In this document: positions 12,501-26,200 of the stretch, in pieces
Position numbering within the stretch: the stretch's first letter is position 1
How the letters are laid out: every line of letters starts with the position of its first letter
Assembly: GCA_037349105.1 (NCBI GenBank)
Contig: JAYJMM010000112.1
Coordinates: forward strand, 1,054,001-1,118,000
Reading direction: 5' to 3'
Source of the DNA: Limnomonas spitsbergensis
Lineage: Eukaryota; Chlorophyta; Chlorophyceae; Chlamydomonadales
Length of the DNA: 64,000 nucleotides
Translations under genes and position numbers: made by a program
Notes under the pieces: generated by a model
Told to the model about the DNA's origin: nothing
Seen by the model: the letters and a program-made list of their open reading frames with translations, nothing else
Databases searched by the model: none

Positions 12501-14763
12501 ACCAGCTGTCCGTGGTGGTGTCCTCCCCTCCGTCCACCCCGTTAACCGCTTTGCCTCAATAACCCCTGGCTCTTTAACCCTCACTGTATATGCAAGCGCC
12601 ATCCTTCACACCTGTCCACACAAAAGCCCGATTATTCTCGAGCCTGTGCATCACCCGGACACCTTCCGCAGGACTCAACAAGCCGTTGTATGAGCTCCGC
12701 ATCTACTCCCTAGAGGGCGGCACTTTCGGTCAGATCATCAAGGCGAGGCTCATCCGCGCCGCGCACTGCCTGACGTCGCTGCAGTTCAGCCCCACATCGG
12801 AGCACTTGCTGGTGGCGTACGGCCGCCGCTTCATCAGCCTGTGTAACCTCATTGCGGAGGGGCGATCGCTGGTACCTGCGCACACTGTGCTAGAGATGTA
12901 CAGGTGGGCACAGGGGAGGGACGGTACATTCTCATTCTTTATTTTTTCGTCGCCCAGCTGCATAGCAGGTATTTCCTGGCCTCTGGCCAGAAGGTACTCT
13001 GCACCTCCAGCCAGGCAGGCTGCTTAGGCCTGTGTCTGTAGGCTGGATGAAGGTGGGACCCAATCTGTCCTTTGGTGGCCAGTGGGCGGCTGACCGAAAG
13101 GGTTTCCTCGTAGCTGAAAGAGAAGGGCTGTCCTAGGTGCTTGGGCACACGGTGCAGGAGATGCAAAGGTGGGACAGTGTGTGCTGGGGATGACCTTGAA
13201 GTGAGCTGGGCTGCCAGCGTGTCTGGTATATACACTGCAGCCCCTGAAGCCATCTCGTGGGGTGGCATCCCGTTATGTCAGGGTTCCCAGTTTTTCACAC
13301 ACTGATTTAATGAGGAATGAGCATCTCACTCTGAGGGATGCGCTGACAGAACGTTCATACAAATGACCCCCAGGGGTCTACGCAGATAATTGAAATGAGG
13401 GCGTCGGGGCGAGGGTAATGTGTCTACAGGCTTCTGGCAAGACCTGTCCTGCTGGAATAGCCCAGCATGCAATTTATCTTCTGGCTATAAGGCCACCTTC
13501 AGCAGGATATCAAGGTCACAATTGGGACCAAACCTGGACGAGCCTACAGCTGGCAGCCAAAGCCGCATGGCTAGGTACACCTGAGACCTTCCGACCAGAG
13601 GCTGGGGTTATGCTGACATGTAGCTTCAATGCGAAAAATTAAAACACTGCTGGCATGTCCTTGAAATGAGGGCAACACGAATTCGCGTATTACGGCGCTG
13701 ACGTTACCCGACCTGCGTTACCTGACCAGGTTTGACGTTACCTGACCTGCGTTACCTGACCAGGTTCGATGTTACCTGACCTGCGTTACCTGACCAGGTT
13801 CGACGTTACCTGACCTGCGTTACCTGACCAGGTTCGACGTTACCTGACCTGCGTTACCTGACCAGGTTCAACGTTACCTGACCTGCGTTACCTGACCAGG
13901 TTCGATGTTACCTGACCTGCGTTACCTGACCAGGTTCGACGTTACCTGACCTGCGTTACCTGACCAGGTTCGACGTTACCTGACCTGCGTTACCTGACCA
14001 GGTTCGATGTTACCTGACCTGCGTTACCTGACCAGGTTCGACGTTACCTGACCTGCGTTACCTGACCAGGTTCGACGTTACCCGACCTGCGTTACCTGAC
14101 CAGGTTCAACGTTACCTGACCTGCGTTACCTGACCAGGTTCGACGTTACCTGACCTGCGTTACCTGACCAGGTTCGACGTTACCTGACCTGCTTGTGTGG
14201 CATGCCTTATGTTCGCAGTCTCAAGGACCTGCAGATGGTGCGCGCCCTCCCCAGCCTGGATGATGAAGTGAACGTGGCGGCCTTCCACCCAGTGCCGGGT
14301 GCGGGCATCGTGTACGGCACCAAGGAGGGCAAGCTGAGGTCACTGAGATATGACAGGTGGGAGAACGGGACACGTGGGCTGAGCTGGGACTGGAGGAAGG
14401 CTTACACAGCCGGGGCCGGAGCTGTGCACCTGACCTCCCCCCAACTCATAGGCTTTTCTTAAGAGTGTAATGGACGTTGGTTTAAGCTCAAGCCGTGACA
14501 CACCTACGTCTTGAGTGCTCTTCTTCGGATGTTTGCCTGACTTCAATGTTCCTCCACGAACGCTTTACCGACGACGTTACTGGAAGGCTGATCTTCTGAC
14601 TCCACCCTATTGTAATGCTGTGTGCAGGCGCTTGCCCCGGCGTCCGACGATTGCCATTGCAACGGGGGATGGCCGCATGGATGAGGAGCTTGCTGCTGCT
14701 GAGCGTGATGACGGCCCCGGTGGCAGCACCTCTGGGGAAGAGGATGTGGAGATGCATGGCTAA
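9540..14763 (+). CDS. AMBRA1-like WD40 protein (autophagy / CUL4-DDB1 adaptor family)
   Basis: Proposed exons are 9540-9547, 9621-9857, 9929-10013, 10130-10238, 10328-10395, 10666-12229, 12672-12903, 14219-14356 and 14628-14763, 858 residues with all phases closing. The N-terminus NIAQLLLQRE and the first repeats (AAAFSPNGKLLASTHGDHT, WVVRFHPIDSDLFASGSLDH, ASIAFHPSGKALVVASGHK) match the plant AMBRA1-like family closely. The C-terminal block YELRIYSLEGGTFG, RAAHCLTSLQFSPTSEHLL and DDEVNVAAFHPV does too. In animals AMBRA1 links Beclin-1 and acts as a CUL4-DDB1 substrate receptor; the same role here is inference. Exon 6 adds a long Ala/Ser/Gln-rich insertion between the two WD40 halves. The first coding exon is only 8 nt (ATGTCGAG). 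It was chosen because an in-frame TAA precedes exon 2 and the phase fits, and it is the least certain part. Confidence 0.9.
12306..12364. other. Near-perfect hairpin in AMBRA1-like intron 6
   Basis: The arm ACTGGACACCTCCATTCAAA pairs with TTGAATGGAGCTGTCCAGT, giving a stem of about 25 bp with one mismatch and one bulge around a T-rich loop. It could be a small fold-back element or a small-RNA precursor; the sequence alone does not decide. Confidence 0.7.
12960..13110 (-). repeat. Dispersed ~200 bp repeat, copy in AMBRA1-like intron 7
   Basis: Contains CTGGCCTCTGGCCAGAAGG, GTAGGCTGGATGAAGG and GGGACCCAATCTG in the family's reverse order. A second, plus-strand copy lies in the same intron at about 13480-13650 (GGCCACCTTCAGCAGG, ATTGGGACCAAACCTGGACG, ATGTAGCTTCAATG). 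Confidence 0.5.
13702..14192 (+). repeat. 34 bp minisatellite in AMBRA1-like intron 7
   Basis: About 14 copies of a 34 bp unit built from two GTTACCTGACC halves, one followed by TGC and the other by AGGTTCGAC. Copies differ at one or two sites (CGAC, CGAT, CAAC). The array ends 26 bp before the exon 8 acceptor. Confidence 0.95.
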
Positions 14764-16094
14764 TTGTTTCCAATCGTCCTCAATTGGAATAGCCATTCAA
14801 GGAATATGCCGGATGCTTTTGAGTGGTGTTTCTATGTCTTTGGCTCGGTTACGGTTCAGCTATCTCCTGGTGATTGGCTCCAGGTCCCGTGCGCAGTCAG
14901 CCATGATGCTAGTGCCTGTGCCCGTAGGCTGGTCCAGATTTTGCCCCAACTGGGCCTTTGATGCCGCGTATGGCCCATGGACGGTGGACTTATAGTCGGA
15001 AATAGAAACCATTGGTTTTGAGTTATAATTGTCTTCTTCTTTTCCATCGGTTTCAGGGTGTTGCTTTGCTGTAGCCAGTTTAGCCACTGGGTGTAGTGTT
15101 CTTGCTGAGGGAGGTAGGGAAGTGCACTGCAGCACCATGTATAATGGTTTACTGGATATCGGTATGCATATATCCCGATTCCCGGTATTCCCGGAATTCA
15201 TCAACATGATCCAGTGAGGGTCAGGGACATGGTTCACGCTGCCATTTTAATACTTCAGAAAGTATTGACACAAGCTTTACAGTAAGTTGAGTGTGTTTAG
15301 GAGTGCAGTGTTCTTGTTGGGAAGTAGTCATGACCAACTGATTGAGCAATCCAGCAAGCCATGCATATTTGTGCAAAATAAGGCTGGTGATGAGTCACTC
15401 TTTTATCGTTCGGCATCTGAAGATTGCTTTTTATTTTCACCCCACTATGAGCCCAATTTCCGGTATTAATGAACATGAGATAGATTTCTGAATCCGACCC
15501 TCACTCGTTTGATTGTGGATTTTTGTGTGTGAATCATAGTTTGATAACGTTTATTTTCAGACCAACGATGATGCCACCTCGATATTCTGATCAATTCATG
15601 ATATTTTCACCACATGGCAGCTCACCCAAATGGTAAATCTTCTTTGTTATTGCAAGAGTGTTGCCCTTTTAATTGGTGCGTCCCATTTTAGTGACGTTTG
15701 TGTTTTAGAGGTTCGTCCCCCCTGACGTTTACCCCTGCTGTTACACACCATTCGCCACGAACATGGCTTGTCGGAGGAGGCTGAGATTGGATGACACAAC
15801 AGGTAATTATAAAAATCGGGCAGCTGCTGTGATTTGCATGGTGACCACATTTCAAGCAGCGGGATAACGTATTGGTCCAGATTGGTTAAATCGTGATGTG
15901 TCATGTGTGGTTAGTGGGATGGGGGGGCCGGGGGGGTGACTATGAAAGCATGGAGATCACATTTCCCTTATACAAGCAACTTACGGTCCTGCCGCCCGAC
16001 ACGTCGGGGTCCACGCTTGGACCATACGAGCTTGACCGGTCCTAGACGGGTGAAGGGAGTCATATTTTCACAGGTATGCGCAAACGTTGTTGAG
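14764..16094. other. Intergenic, AMBRA1-like 3' end to PRMT9-like 5' end
   Basis: Holds the 3' UTR of the AMBRA1-like gene, a minus-strand copy of the dispersed repeat at about 14868-14990 (GTAGGCTGGTCCAG, CCCCAACTGGGCC), and AT-richer sequence without a recognisable gene. An open frame reaching the PRMT9 start from 15936 shows no family similarity in its first 50 codons. Confidence 0.45.
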
Positions 16095-19000
16095 ATGGAG
16101 GACTTGTTTTTCACGAACTTGAAGCGGCAGGGAAATGTGTGCTTCAGAGACGGCCGATATGCGGGTAGGTCGGCCTCGCGTCCTTTCTCTCATCTCTGGA
16201 ATCGTTATTCGCCGGTATGAACCAATCACCAGGGATTTTCTTGTCCGTTCTTGCCTTCAGAGGCTATGGATCTTTACACCCAAGCCCTAAACATTAATCC
16301 CGAGGACGCGGTCACCCTCTCGAACCGGTCAGCGGCTCACCTGCAGGGAGGCTTCCCGTTCGAAGCTGCAGAAGATGCCATAGCATCCATACATGCAAGT
16401 ATCGGAAATCCAAATTGTTATAGCATCCGAGAATCATCTGATCGGCCAGTCTAGGACGTACAATTCAAAATTTCAAAAGTGGTCCGGCAACCTTCCCCTT
16501 CCTCTCCCAATCAGGTTGACAACACTTACTCCAAAGGCTGGCTCAGATTGTCATCCGCCCTATCAGCACTTGAAGAGTGGAGAGATGCTGCTGGTGCCTT
16601 AAAGACAGCGCTGCAGCTCGTGGGCACACAAGCAAGAGATGAGGTACAGTTCATTCTTTTTTTAGACGCAACATAACACCGCAGACACAGGTACTGAAAA
16701 TCCTGTGTACTGGTATAACGAATTACGGACGAGGGGGCGGGGTTGAGGGGACTTACTGGTAGGGCCATCTCAGCCGCAGGCCAGACAATATTTGATCCCC
16801 CACTGGTGGTCTACTGGCGGAAGTGGCGGCCACCCAATGGTGGTCTCGCGCGCACGCAAATAAATATGAGTATGGCGTGTGTGGGTCAACAATCTCAACA
16901 TACATTTAAAATCACCTGCTACCTATCTAACAAACCAGCAGTACACACTACACAATGCTTACTTCATGCAGAGTGTGGGCCGGCCGGCGTTTTCACCTCC
17001 TGCTACCAATCCACTATGTCAATGGAGTAGTCACGGTATCAGTGAGCGGCTGACTGAGCAGCGCTTGATTTAAATCCCAACCACTACACCAGACGACTTT
17101 TGAGAGGCTGGCAATGGGCCGTTTGACATTTAACTTTGATCGGCCTGCAGCCGAGGGTCCAAGCAACAAGACTTGATGCATGAACCCCCAACGGCTGTAA
17201 TTTGTAGCTTACGTGTGGCTGCAGCACCTCAATGGTGAAATAGTTATACCGTCACTGTATCAGCAAGCTGCTCATCCCACATCCACATGAGACATCCACA
17301 TCTGCAAGGCTCATATGCCCTAAACGGGGGCTGGTCTTGGTATGACCCCATGTATGAACTGGTATGGCTTCCTCCATGATGGAAATGCAGTCCAAACAGT
17401 GGGCCCGAGTGTCCAGGTATGAACATCCCAGCTTACGAATCCTGTTGTATGCCCATCTGAATGCGGTAAAAATCCTCAAGGTCCAATTAATATCCACCCA
17501 CTGCCCGCATTGTCTATCAGGTGCTGGGGGTGCGGCTGCGTGCTTTGCAAGAGAAGGCGGCTGATGTCAGCGCAAGGCAGGAGGCTTCGGGGCAGCTGGG
17601 GGGCGAGCACCTGGCATGGGCAGTGCGGGAGCTGCGCAAGGTGGGGGTAAAAATGACTGATCTCAACTCCAGATGCATTTTTATTTTGTGTGAAGGTCTA
17701 CCAGTATTCCGGGACAGAGGCCCATTTCACGATGTTTAACAAATGAAGCGGTTCCTCTGGTTCCCCCCTGGATTTTCTGGAGTGCAGGCCTGAGCAGGGC
17801 ACCCTGGTGTGCGTGACACACTGAGACTTGAGATCAACTGGGCTTCTCTAGGCACCATGCAGGAGCCTTACCATGGAAAATAGCGCGGCCCTTAAGCTTC
17901 CAAGAGTCCCAAGTCGAACGCACCCTGATGTCACCGGCTCCGTACCCATGCCAGTACCACACGTCCTTATGTTTACTAAGACTGGTGGCATGCCCGCTGA
18001 TTAAGCATGGGCCTGTCTTCAGACAGCTGCCCAATCAGCAGGGCAGTCTTTGCAAGGCTTTGCTTCTACAGATTGCACATGAGAAGTGGGCTCACTTTCT
18101 ACTGAGCTCGCACTCAAACTGATGTCACATTTCAGAATGTAGGGCTTAAAGTTGAGGGCTCAGATTTTAGGGCTGTTCAGGGTTAAGGGTTGAGGGTCGA
18201 GGATTTCTTACTAGTCCATTGGATGCCTTGGAAGGGCTTATGGGACTTGCAACCTCGAAATGTAGCTGTGGCAATGTCGTCAACGGAGCAAAATGAAATA
18301 ACTCCCATAATATTTGCATAAATAACTGTTGCATAAACAACTCCCATACTGGTGCATGTGAGAAATTATCTTCGGGAGGCTCCATCCGCTCTCATACTCA
18401 TTCTCACTGGAGATCCTTTACCACTCACCACGCACCGCAGACCAGAGCAACAGTGCAACACCATATCCAAGAGTTCAGGGTTCAGGCTTACATTTTAAAC
18501 CCCAACCCACCCACTCTTCAGGAATCCGGCCACCACGACCTCGTCGCTCAGTTCCAGCAATCCATGTCAGCACCCACGTGGGATCCTGAGGACTGGGACT
18601 GGCGGCCACTCTACCTGTCCAACCTGCGGCTTCCGACCAGCACAAGCAGAGGAGCAGGTGCCAAGGAAGCCATGCCAGTCCCCAGCGGAGCTGCAACGGG
18701 CGTGCCAGCTGACAGCGGAACCCTCCGTTCGGCCACCCAGGATACAGGGGGTCCGGCCTACCAAGGTGCAGGAGATCCGGCCTCCCAGGATGCAGGGGGT
18801 GCATGCGAGCCAGTGGCATCCACCACAGCAGCGACGAATGTTGGGCGGCAACAGCGAGGTGCAGCGCCATCCGAGTCACATAACGACGCTGAGCTCACCA
18901 TGGTGGGTGCGCCGTGGATTTAGATGCTGCCGGTCGGCGATTTGATGAATCATCTGGATGCTGCCTGTCAGGCTCCCAAGGTGCTAGGGTTTTCAACCAA

Positions 19001-22000
19001 CGGCAACCTAACCCCTCCAGGTATGCAGCGACGAGGCAGAAGACACCGACCAGCGGCTGCTGGACCCACACAATGGGGAGGCCGGAGGTCCAGGCCAAGA
19101 GGGGGCGCACGCCAGACCAGGCGAGCCCACCTCTATTGCCCCTGCAGCTCCAGAATCGCATGGCGCGGAAAAGTGGCACGTCACCCCTGATGCTTCGGAC
19201 CTGCACGGCGATGAGGAGGCGCCTGATGCTCCCTGCGAGCCTGCTCCTACCTACCCTGCAGCTTCCAACCTGCCCGGCTCCCTCCAGGAAGATGGCAGTG
19301 ATGCCGCCCTGAGGCGGATGCTGGTCCACTATCTAAATGCCCAGGCGGAGCTGGAGAGGCCCAGGCAGGCCCTAGAGGCGCTGCGGGATGCTGCCTGGGT
19401 GCAGGTTTACAGGCAGGCGCTGACGACGGCGGTGCGGGAGAGGCCTGGTGAGAGGCACAGGTCCACTGGAGCTGTATGCGGTGGGAGGCTCCGGGTTTCA
19501 GTGTCCAGATCTGGTACTATGTGAAGGCTGCCCGACATACGGTAGTTAGTGTGTCAGGCTTGCACACATGTTAAGAGCTTCAGGCCCTTCTGATCTTGCC
19601 AGTCTATCTCATTTGGCATCTATGATCATCAACACTGGACTGTGTTCCTGTTGGGGGGATATAACACAAGTTAGCCTTGAAGCTGGAAATGAAAATAGCA
19701 CTGAGCCCCGGTAGGATCTCCTTCCTAGAGGGTGATTAAGCAAACAAACACAAAAATAAATGAAAAGCAGCGAAGCTGTTTACAAAAAAAAACGCCTCTT
19801 TTATCTAAAAAATCTAGCGGAGCTGGCTCAAGAAAAGAAATCGGGATCGAGGAAAAAACAATGACCAGCTCATGTCCCCTTCCTTGGATCAGGCGCTCAT
19901 GTGCTGATTCTGAGCTGCGGACGTGCCGGAGTTCTGGGCCTGCTGGCAGCAGCAGCGGGGGCAGTGGCCATCACATGTGTGGAGAGCTGCTGCCTCACGT
20001 ACCGCATGTGCATGCAGCTGCTGAAGGGCAACATGCACGTGCCCGGGGCAGCACACATCAAGGTACCGTTATTTTAGCAGGGTGAGCACTAGACCACCTT
20101 TGGAGGCTGCTGCCGGGCGGCCACCGCTGGTTTCAACCCCAAACCCTTCAACCTAAATCCTACCGGTAAACCCTGAACCCTGAACCCTGAACCCTGAACC
20201 CTGAACCCTGAACCCTGAACCCTGAACCCTGAACCCTGAACCCTGAACCCTGAACCCTGAACCCTGAACCCTGAACCCTGAACCCTGAACCCTGAACCCT
20301 GAACCCTGAACCCTGAACCCTGAACCCTGAACCCCGAACCCCGAAAATACAACCGGGTTCATACGGACCAAATCTGAATTGACTTAAGGCCGGTAGCCCA
20401 CGCAGCAGGGCTTGCTGCACCAGGTCTTCCTGGCCGCAGGTCGTGATGTAGCTGAATTGTAGCTGAAGCACCCTCAAATCAGTTGTGCAAGGTTTGGGTA
20501 TGCTATCAGGATGGAGGTTTGTGCGGTCCCAGTGGTGTGCTACAAGCGATGTTACCCTAAGTGCACACCAGACTACCCATAAGAGGCCGCCGGCCTGCCA
20601 ACACACGGGGAGGAAACCTTGACAGGGCTACGGCCGGTGGGTCACGCTGCAGTGCTTACTGCACCAGGCCCTTCCAGCGGCAGGCAGGGGATGTAGCTGA
20701 ATTATAGCTGAAGCTGGCTTAAGTACAAGGTGGGCACTGGCTCCAAGGCGTTGGCTTGTTCAATTCTGCTGCTTTTCCGGGTGTTCATGAGCTGCTGACA
20801 AGCTGCATAAAAAAAGGGAGAGCGAGTCTTTCGCACCGGTCTTCAAGGATACGAGGATCGTGGGGGGTGTTCATGATGAGGATTCACTGCAATGCAAATG
20901 GAGCATCTGGCCATGGGTGCTCCGTTGTGGGCGCCGCACATAATAAAACAAAAGGGAGAGTGAGTCTTTTATGCCGATCGTCGATGGTGCAAAAATCGGG
21001 TAGGGGGCTCAAGATGGAGTTCATTGCAGATGGAGCATCTGGCCATGGATGCTTTATTGTTGGTATTGCAAATGATCTCTCCTCCACCGATGCCCAGGAC
21101 CACACTGAAGCCGAGTGTCCTGTTCCTGATCCTGACTCAGGTGGCCCCTGTGCCGATACAGCAGTGTCACGTGGGGCAAGGCATGGCAGGGGCTGAGCAG
21201 CCGGCTAGCAGCGGTGCGTCAACGGCGGAATTATGGGACATTGGCCAGCTGGCAGACATCATCGTAACCGACGTCTTCGACCACAGGTAAGCGGTGGCTG
21301 AGCCGCAGGGCAGCCAGCCGGACGATTCACCTCATTGCTCAGTCCAGTGTAACCTGAGGCTCATCACCACGCAAGGTTGTCAAGACAATGGGGGAGTGCA
21401 GATTTTGTGTGTCCCAGTCATGTTTTGAGAGTGTGCCAGATCCCTTTGGGCAGAGGCCGCTAGGTCACCACTGGGCTGATTGGGAGCATACCAAGACCGC
21501 ACGTTGATCGGTGGCTCGAGCAGAATGGCTAAGTGCACCTGTTGCTGACCCTTCCCAGGGGATGTAGCAAACGTGTAGCTGAAGTGTGCTGAAAACAACA
21601 CAGCTGTGCATGTGTATGCCCTCCTTTGCACTTAGACAGGATCTCCTTGTACAGATCATGCATTAAAACACCAATACCAGGTCCATACTCTGCGCCCGTG
21701 GATAACCTGCCCTTGGGTATGAATACATTATTTCTTTGAATGCTGGACAAAGGGTAAAGAATCAACAACGACTCTCAATGTCGGACTGTCAACTGGCATG
21801 GACGATCAGCAACACGTATCTGTATCCATCCCCTGTGTTAAGGGGTGAGGGATTGATACAAATATTAGCTATGACTTATGAGAGAAAGAAAAGCACATCT
21901 ACATCATGCGCATGTATGTCCCCCCCTCCCCCCTTCCCACCTGGGTCTTCCCTCCAGCCCCTTGTCTCAGGGAGCCCTGCCCCGTCTGACATTTGCTGTG

Positions 22001-23169
22001 AGGCACCTCTCCACACCCTCGGCAATGCTCCTTCCGTCGTCAATCACCGTGCATGGTCAGCTGATGCAGGTGTGACCTGTCAGCTGACGAAGGTGTGATC
22101 TGTTAGCTGATGTAGGTGTGACCTGTTAGCTGATGTAGGTGTGACCTGTTAGCTGATGAAGGTGTGACCTGATAGCTGATGCAGGTGGTCATCAGTTGAT
22201 AAGGGCACTGATCATATCATAGCCTCTCATTAGGTTAAGCATGGATGGTGAGGGAGGCAGCAGTGACTGCAACAACTGGAGTCATGGCAACACCTGGATC
22301 ACATACTGGATCCCAGACAGTGAAACATCAGCAACAGGTAAAATTCGTTCGAAGTTGTTGAATTTGATTTATAATGCCAGCACTGTGAGCACGGCACAGC
22401 GGTACTCATGCCTGTTTGTGACTGCTCAAGTCTTTGCAGACTGAACCAGGATATGTTACGTAACACATGGGCCTTTGGTGTGAGATATGAAGCACGTAGG
22501 TAGAGTCTGGGTTCAGAGCACACTCTCCTCTTAAGCATTGGCAGGCATATCCTGTTATATGGATCATAAGTCTCAAAGAGTCTTGCGAGTAACGTATTGT
22601 TATGCATCCCTTGGCATGCAGGTCAAGACGGCGGATGTGCAGGGATTGTGCTTGTCGCAAGTGGATGAGCTCAAGTGGCATCCCCAGGCCGCTGCGGTGG
22701 ACTTGGCAAATCTTATGTGGGTCCTATACGTAACTATTCGCCTCATGGGGCTCCAGCTGCATCCTAGCTACTCCCCCCACCCCCCATTGGCAGGGGCCTG
22801 GTACAGCATGGCTGAAGGAGGGTTGGGGCCTCCATCGGGTCCAGGTTGAGCCTCCATCGGCTTAGTGAGGGCTAACCAGCGGCCTGGCAAAAGAAGTCTG
22901 GTCTGCACTAAAATATGGTCAGTCCAGATTGAGCCCCAATCGGCTCAGTGAGGGCTAACCAGCGGCCTGCCAAACATGGTCTGGTGCGCCCTAAATTAAA
23001 ATTTCCCCAACAGGCGCTGTTACACCCCTGGCTACGCCCAGTGGGCTTCTGCTTCAGTCATATACTACTCTGACGAGGTCCCGCTCAGCCAAAGTGCAAC
23101 TACTCAGCAATGCATATACCATCATGGTCAAAATTCTGAACAGTCTTGCGCAGGCACTCTGCTCTTTAT

Positions 23170-23201
<32 letters not shown>

Positions 23202-26200
23202 GCACGATGTACAAATATAGCCCCAGTGCTTTGCCCTCCCTTCCAGGCATTCCTGTCTCCCTGATGCAGATAGGTAAAAGCTATGGGTGCGTGTAGGCAA
23301 GCGCATGCATGATGCTCACACGCTTCCGCCTCCGCGCCCTTAAGTGGTCTCACTCGAGTCCGGGAGGCCACCATTGGTTCAATTGGGACTTACCCTTGAC
23401 CCGGTCTGCGGCCGATGGCCCAACCAGCAGAGCTTGCTGCACCCAGCCCTGTCAGCTACAAGCCGGGTTGTATCTGAAAGGTAGCTGAAGTGCACTTGAA
23501 TGGACAATGGTCCTTGGTTTGCAAATTCAGGCAACGTCCAGGGACAAGTCCAGTGTCGCATCCCTTCTGCCTGGCCACGCTCGACGTACAGAGCATCTGC
23601 AGCCCCGCTGACTGCTCTACACCGCACGTGGACAAGGCACAAGACACAGCATCTGCTGACAAGGAGGTGGCGGGGGCAGCAGTTCTTGATTCCTGTGGGG
23701 GTAGCGGGCCAGGATTGAAGCAAGGGCAAGGCAGCACGGCGCCGCAGTCGGAAGTGAGCAGGGTGCACAATTCGGCCATGCCCTACGGCCATACTATCCA
23801 GGTGGGCCACGATTCTCCACCCAAAACCCTAACCCCTGAACCCTAAAACCTTAACCCCTTTGCTCTAAAACTTGAGCCCTGGGAACAAACTAGACAGGCA
23901 GGACAAGATGCTGACTGATGCTGCAGCGGTGGCCATGCAGAAAGTTGAGGTTCAGGTGCAGCCCTTCCAGGGCATGGACTGCTGATTCTCACATTTGGGG
24001 CATGGGTTTATCCTGTTGGACTGGTACCTCCCTGCAGGCTGTAGCCTCCAAGCAATTAACCCTCTTTTCCATCCCCAACTCTATTAACCTACCGAGCAAC
24101 CTGTCCAAAACTGGGCGGCTTGACCGGCTGAAAAAGTGCCGCCGGCAGGCTGTGTAGCTATCAATGCCACCTACTGATCGCAACCTCGAGGCTGGCCAAA
24201 CAATGATGCTACACCTCTGGGCCATGCTGAAAAGGCTTGGCCGCATGCGCGCCCGACTGTCTGGTCAGGAGGAAAAGGAACTGAAGGCTGACCAGAGGCT
24301 GACCAATGCTGCAGGCCGGCAGACTGCACTATCCAAGCTGACCAGTGCCGGCAGCCTGTCTGCTTTCCTGCTGTTTGACCGCCCTGTCAGCAGTAGGGTG
24401 TGACCTAAGTGTGATTGCTGGAACCAGTGTTTTAGAGTGGTGGCTAATACTGTCTCCTTCAGGGGCTTATGGGAAGGATGCAATGCATTGAGCCCTGGTC
24501 CTTGGATGCGCACGTGCGAGCAGGTGGCAGTTTCGAAGCCCGGCATGTGGTCCGCAGTTGCCACTTGGTTCACCCTGGCCTTCCCAGACGGCTCCACCTT
24601 GTCGTCCAACCCATGTCATGCAGCCCTTCTCCCGAGGCACCTTGTGGGGCCGTTTGACACTGCTTTTAAGCGGTACGATGCCTCGGAAGGCCCTGAGCCT
24701 GGGGTGCTGCACATGATGGCCAGATCGTACCGCCAGGGCCTGCTGTACTTGGACACATGCTACGTCAGCAAAGGTGACGAGGTGGGTGGCGTAAGCCAGC
24801 GGCAGCATCCGCAAGATATTGCAGGGGTGGAGCACATGGGTCTCATGCTGTTGTCCTCAATCTTAAGAGTGGAAATGAGCAAGTGGGAACGCTTATCTTC
24901 TAAAATTGTTTGTTGTTTAGGGGAAGTTTTTGAAGCTTCCAAATCAATCAAGATATCGGTGCCGGGGCTTGCGCGTGAAGTTGTTGTGAAGTTCCTCAGT
25001 CCATCGGAGCATAACGTTTGATGCATGGGACAGGTGCCCGTAAACCAGTACGAGCACGAAATTAACTAGGGCTGCGAGCGAAAAGCCATTGACCCTCCTG
25101 GGCAAGCAACTAAATGTACTGGGATGGGGCAGGTGTAGTATCTTATATGGCTTGGATACTCAGTGGCCTCAATGGAGAAGGAGTTGCAAACCTGGGGCAA
25201 ATAACCACATTCCACCATTCCTGAGAACTGAAGCAGTTGCCATGACTATGTTTGCCCGTCTCCATCCACCAACCTGATGGCTTTGCAGGTCCTGCTTCGA
25301 GTGCAAGTCGAGCTCCAGGCACTTCATGTCACCCACCTTGCAACCCACCCAGCCATGGGCCTGGGGACAAGCCACGCAACTGGGTGCAAAATATCATACC
25401 CCCACGTCAGCCAGGCACCAGCAGACCCCGCCTCTGTCGGAAGGGTGGCGCCTGCAGCCATCTTAAACACAGAAGCTCCTTTGAGGCCTTCCAAGGGGGC
25501 AGGTGCTGAGACCGGCCCATGCTGGCAATGTGCCTCACCCAGCCAGCTGAGGTGTGCAGTCCTGCCCAGCTGGCATTTTGAAATGCTGGCTGACAGCAAG
25601 AGGACGGCTGCATACCTCCCTGCTATCAGGTGAAAAGGGAAGGATGTGCTTTGGGTGCTAGTTTTCAGGTTGCGGTGTACGCGCATTGGTGGGCCGGTCA
25701 ATGACGGTACACCTCTGGGCCCTTTGGTGGGCCAGTGCCTCATCACCCCAGACTATGCTTGTCGTCACTGCTGAGGATCTTAAGGCATGCCATATTGAAG
25801 ACTGTATGGTCTTCACCAAAACTACCATTCAATATGACTACCTGACTGTGACCTGAAATAGGTGAGGCTGCCAATTCCCCTCATGCATTTCTTTGACTCC
25901 ACATTGAGAGCTTTACCTCTTCTCCTTTGCCAGACAAGCTATCGATCGGCAGCCGATAGGGGCGTTCTTTCTGGACGTTGGTGCAAGCTGTGGACTGCTC
26001 TCCATGCTGGCAGCAAGGTCAGTTTATTACCAGATCTAACGGTGTATTGGATCGTCCCGTTCCTCAAGAGCGCAAGCGGACTAGGAATCACTTTTATGGT
26101 GTGATGCATGAAACCAGTCTCATCCTCTATTCCCGACCTGAAGTCTCAAGTCGTCGTCAAATTCCCAACAGTTCTGAGTTTCTGACGTAGAGACCAGCAC

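Noticed and set aside
13702..14192. Regular repeats that could suggest a CRISPR array
   Set aside because: Units are directly adjacent with no unique spacers, and the array sits in a eukaryotic intron. The same reasoning applies to 39711-40062.
20171..20344. A true internal telomere
   Set aside because: The unit is CCCTGAA, not CCCTAAA, and the array lies inside a dispersed repeat within an intron of an intact gene.
20089..20606. Long minus-strand frames full of GFRVQGS repeats
   Set aside because: Antisense translation of the CCCTGAA heptamer array, open in all frames because 7 bp units lack stops.
23160..23205. CAG/CAGCAG microsatellite as a coding poly-Gln tract
   Set aside because: It lies in an intron of the PRMT9-like gene, and the closing phases of exons 10 and 11 leave no room for it.
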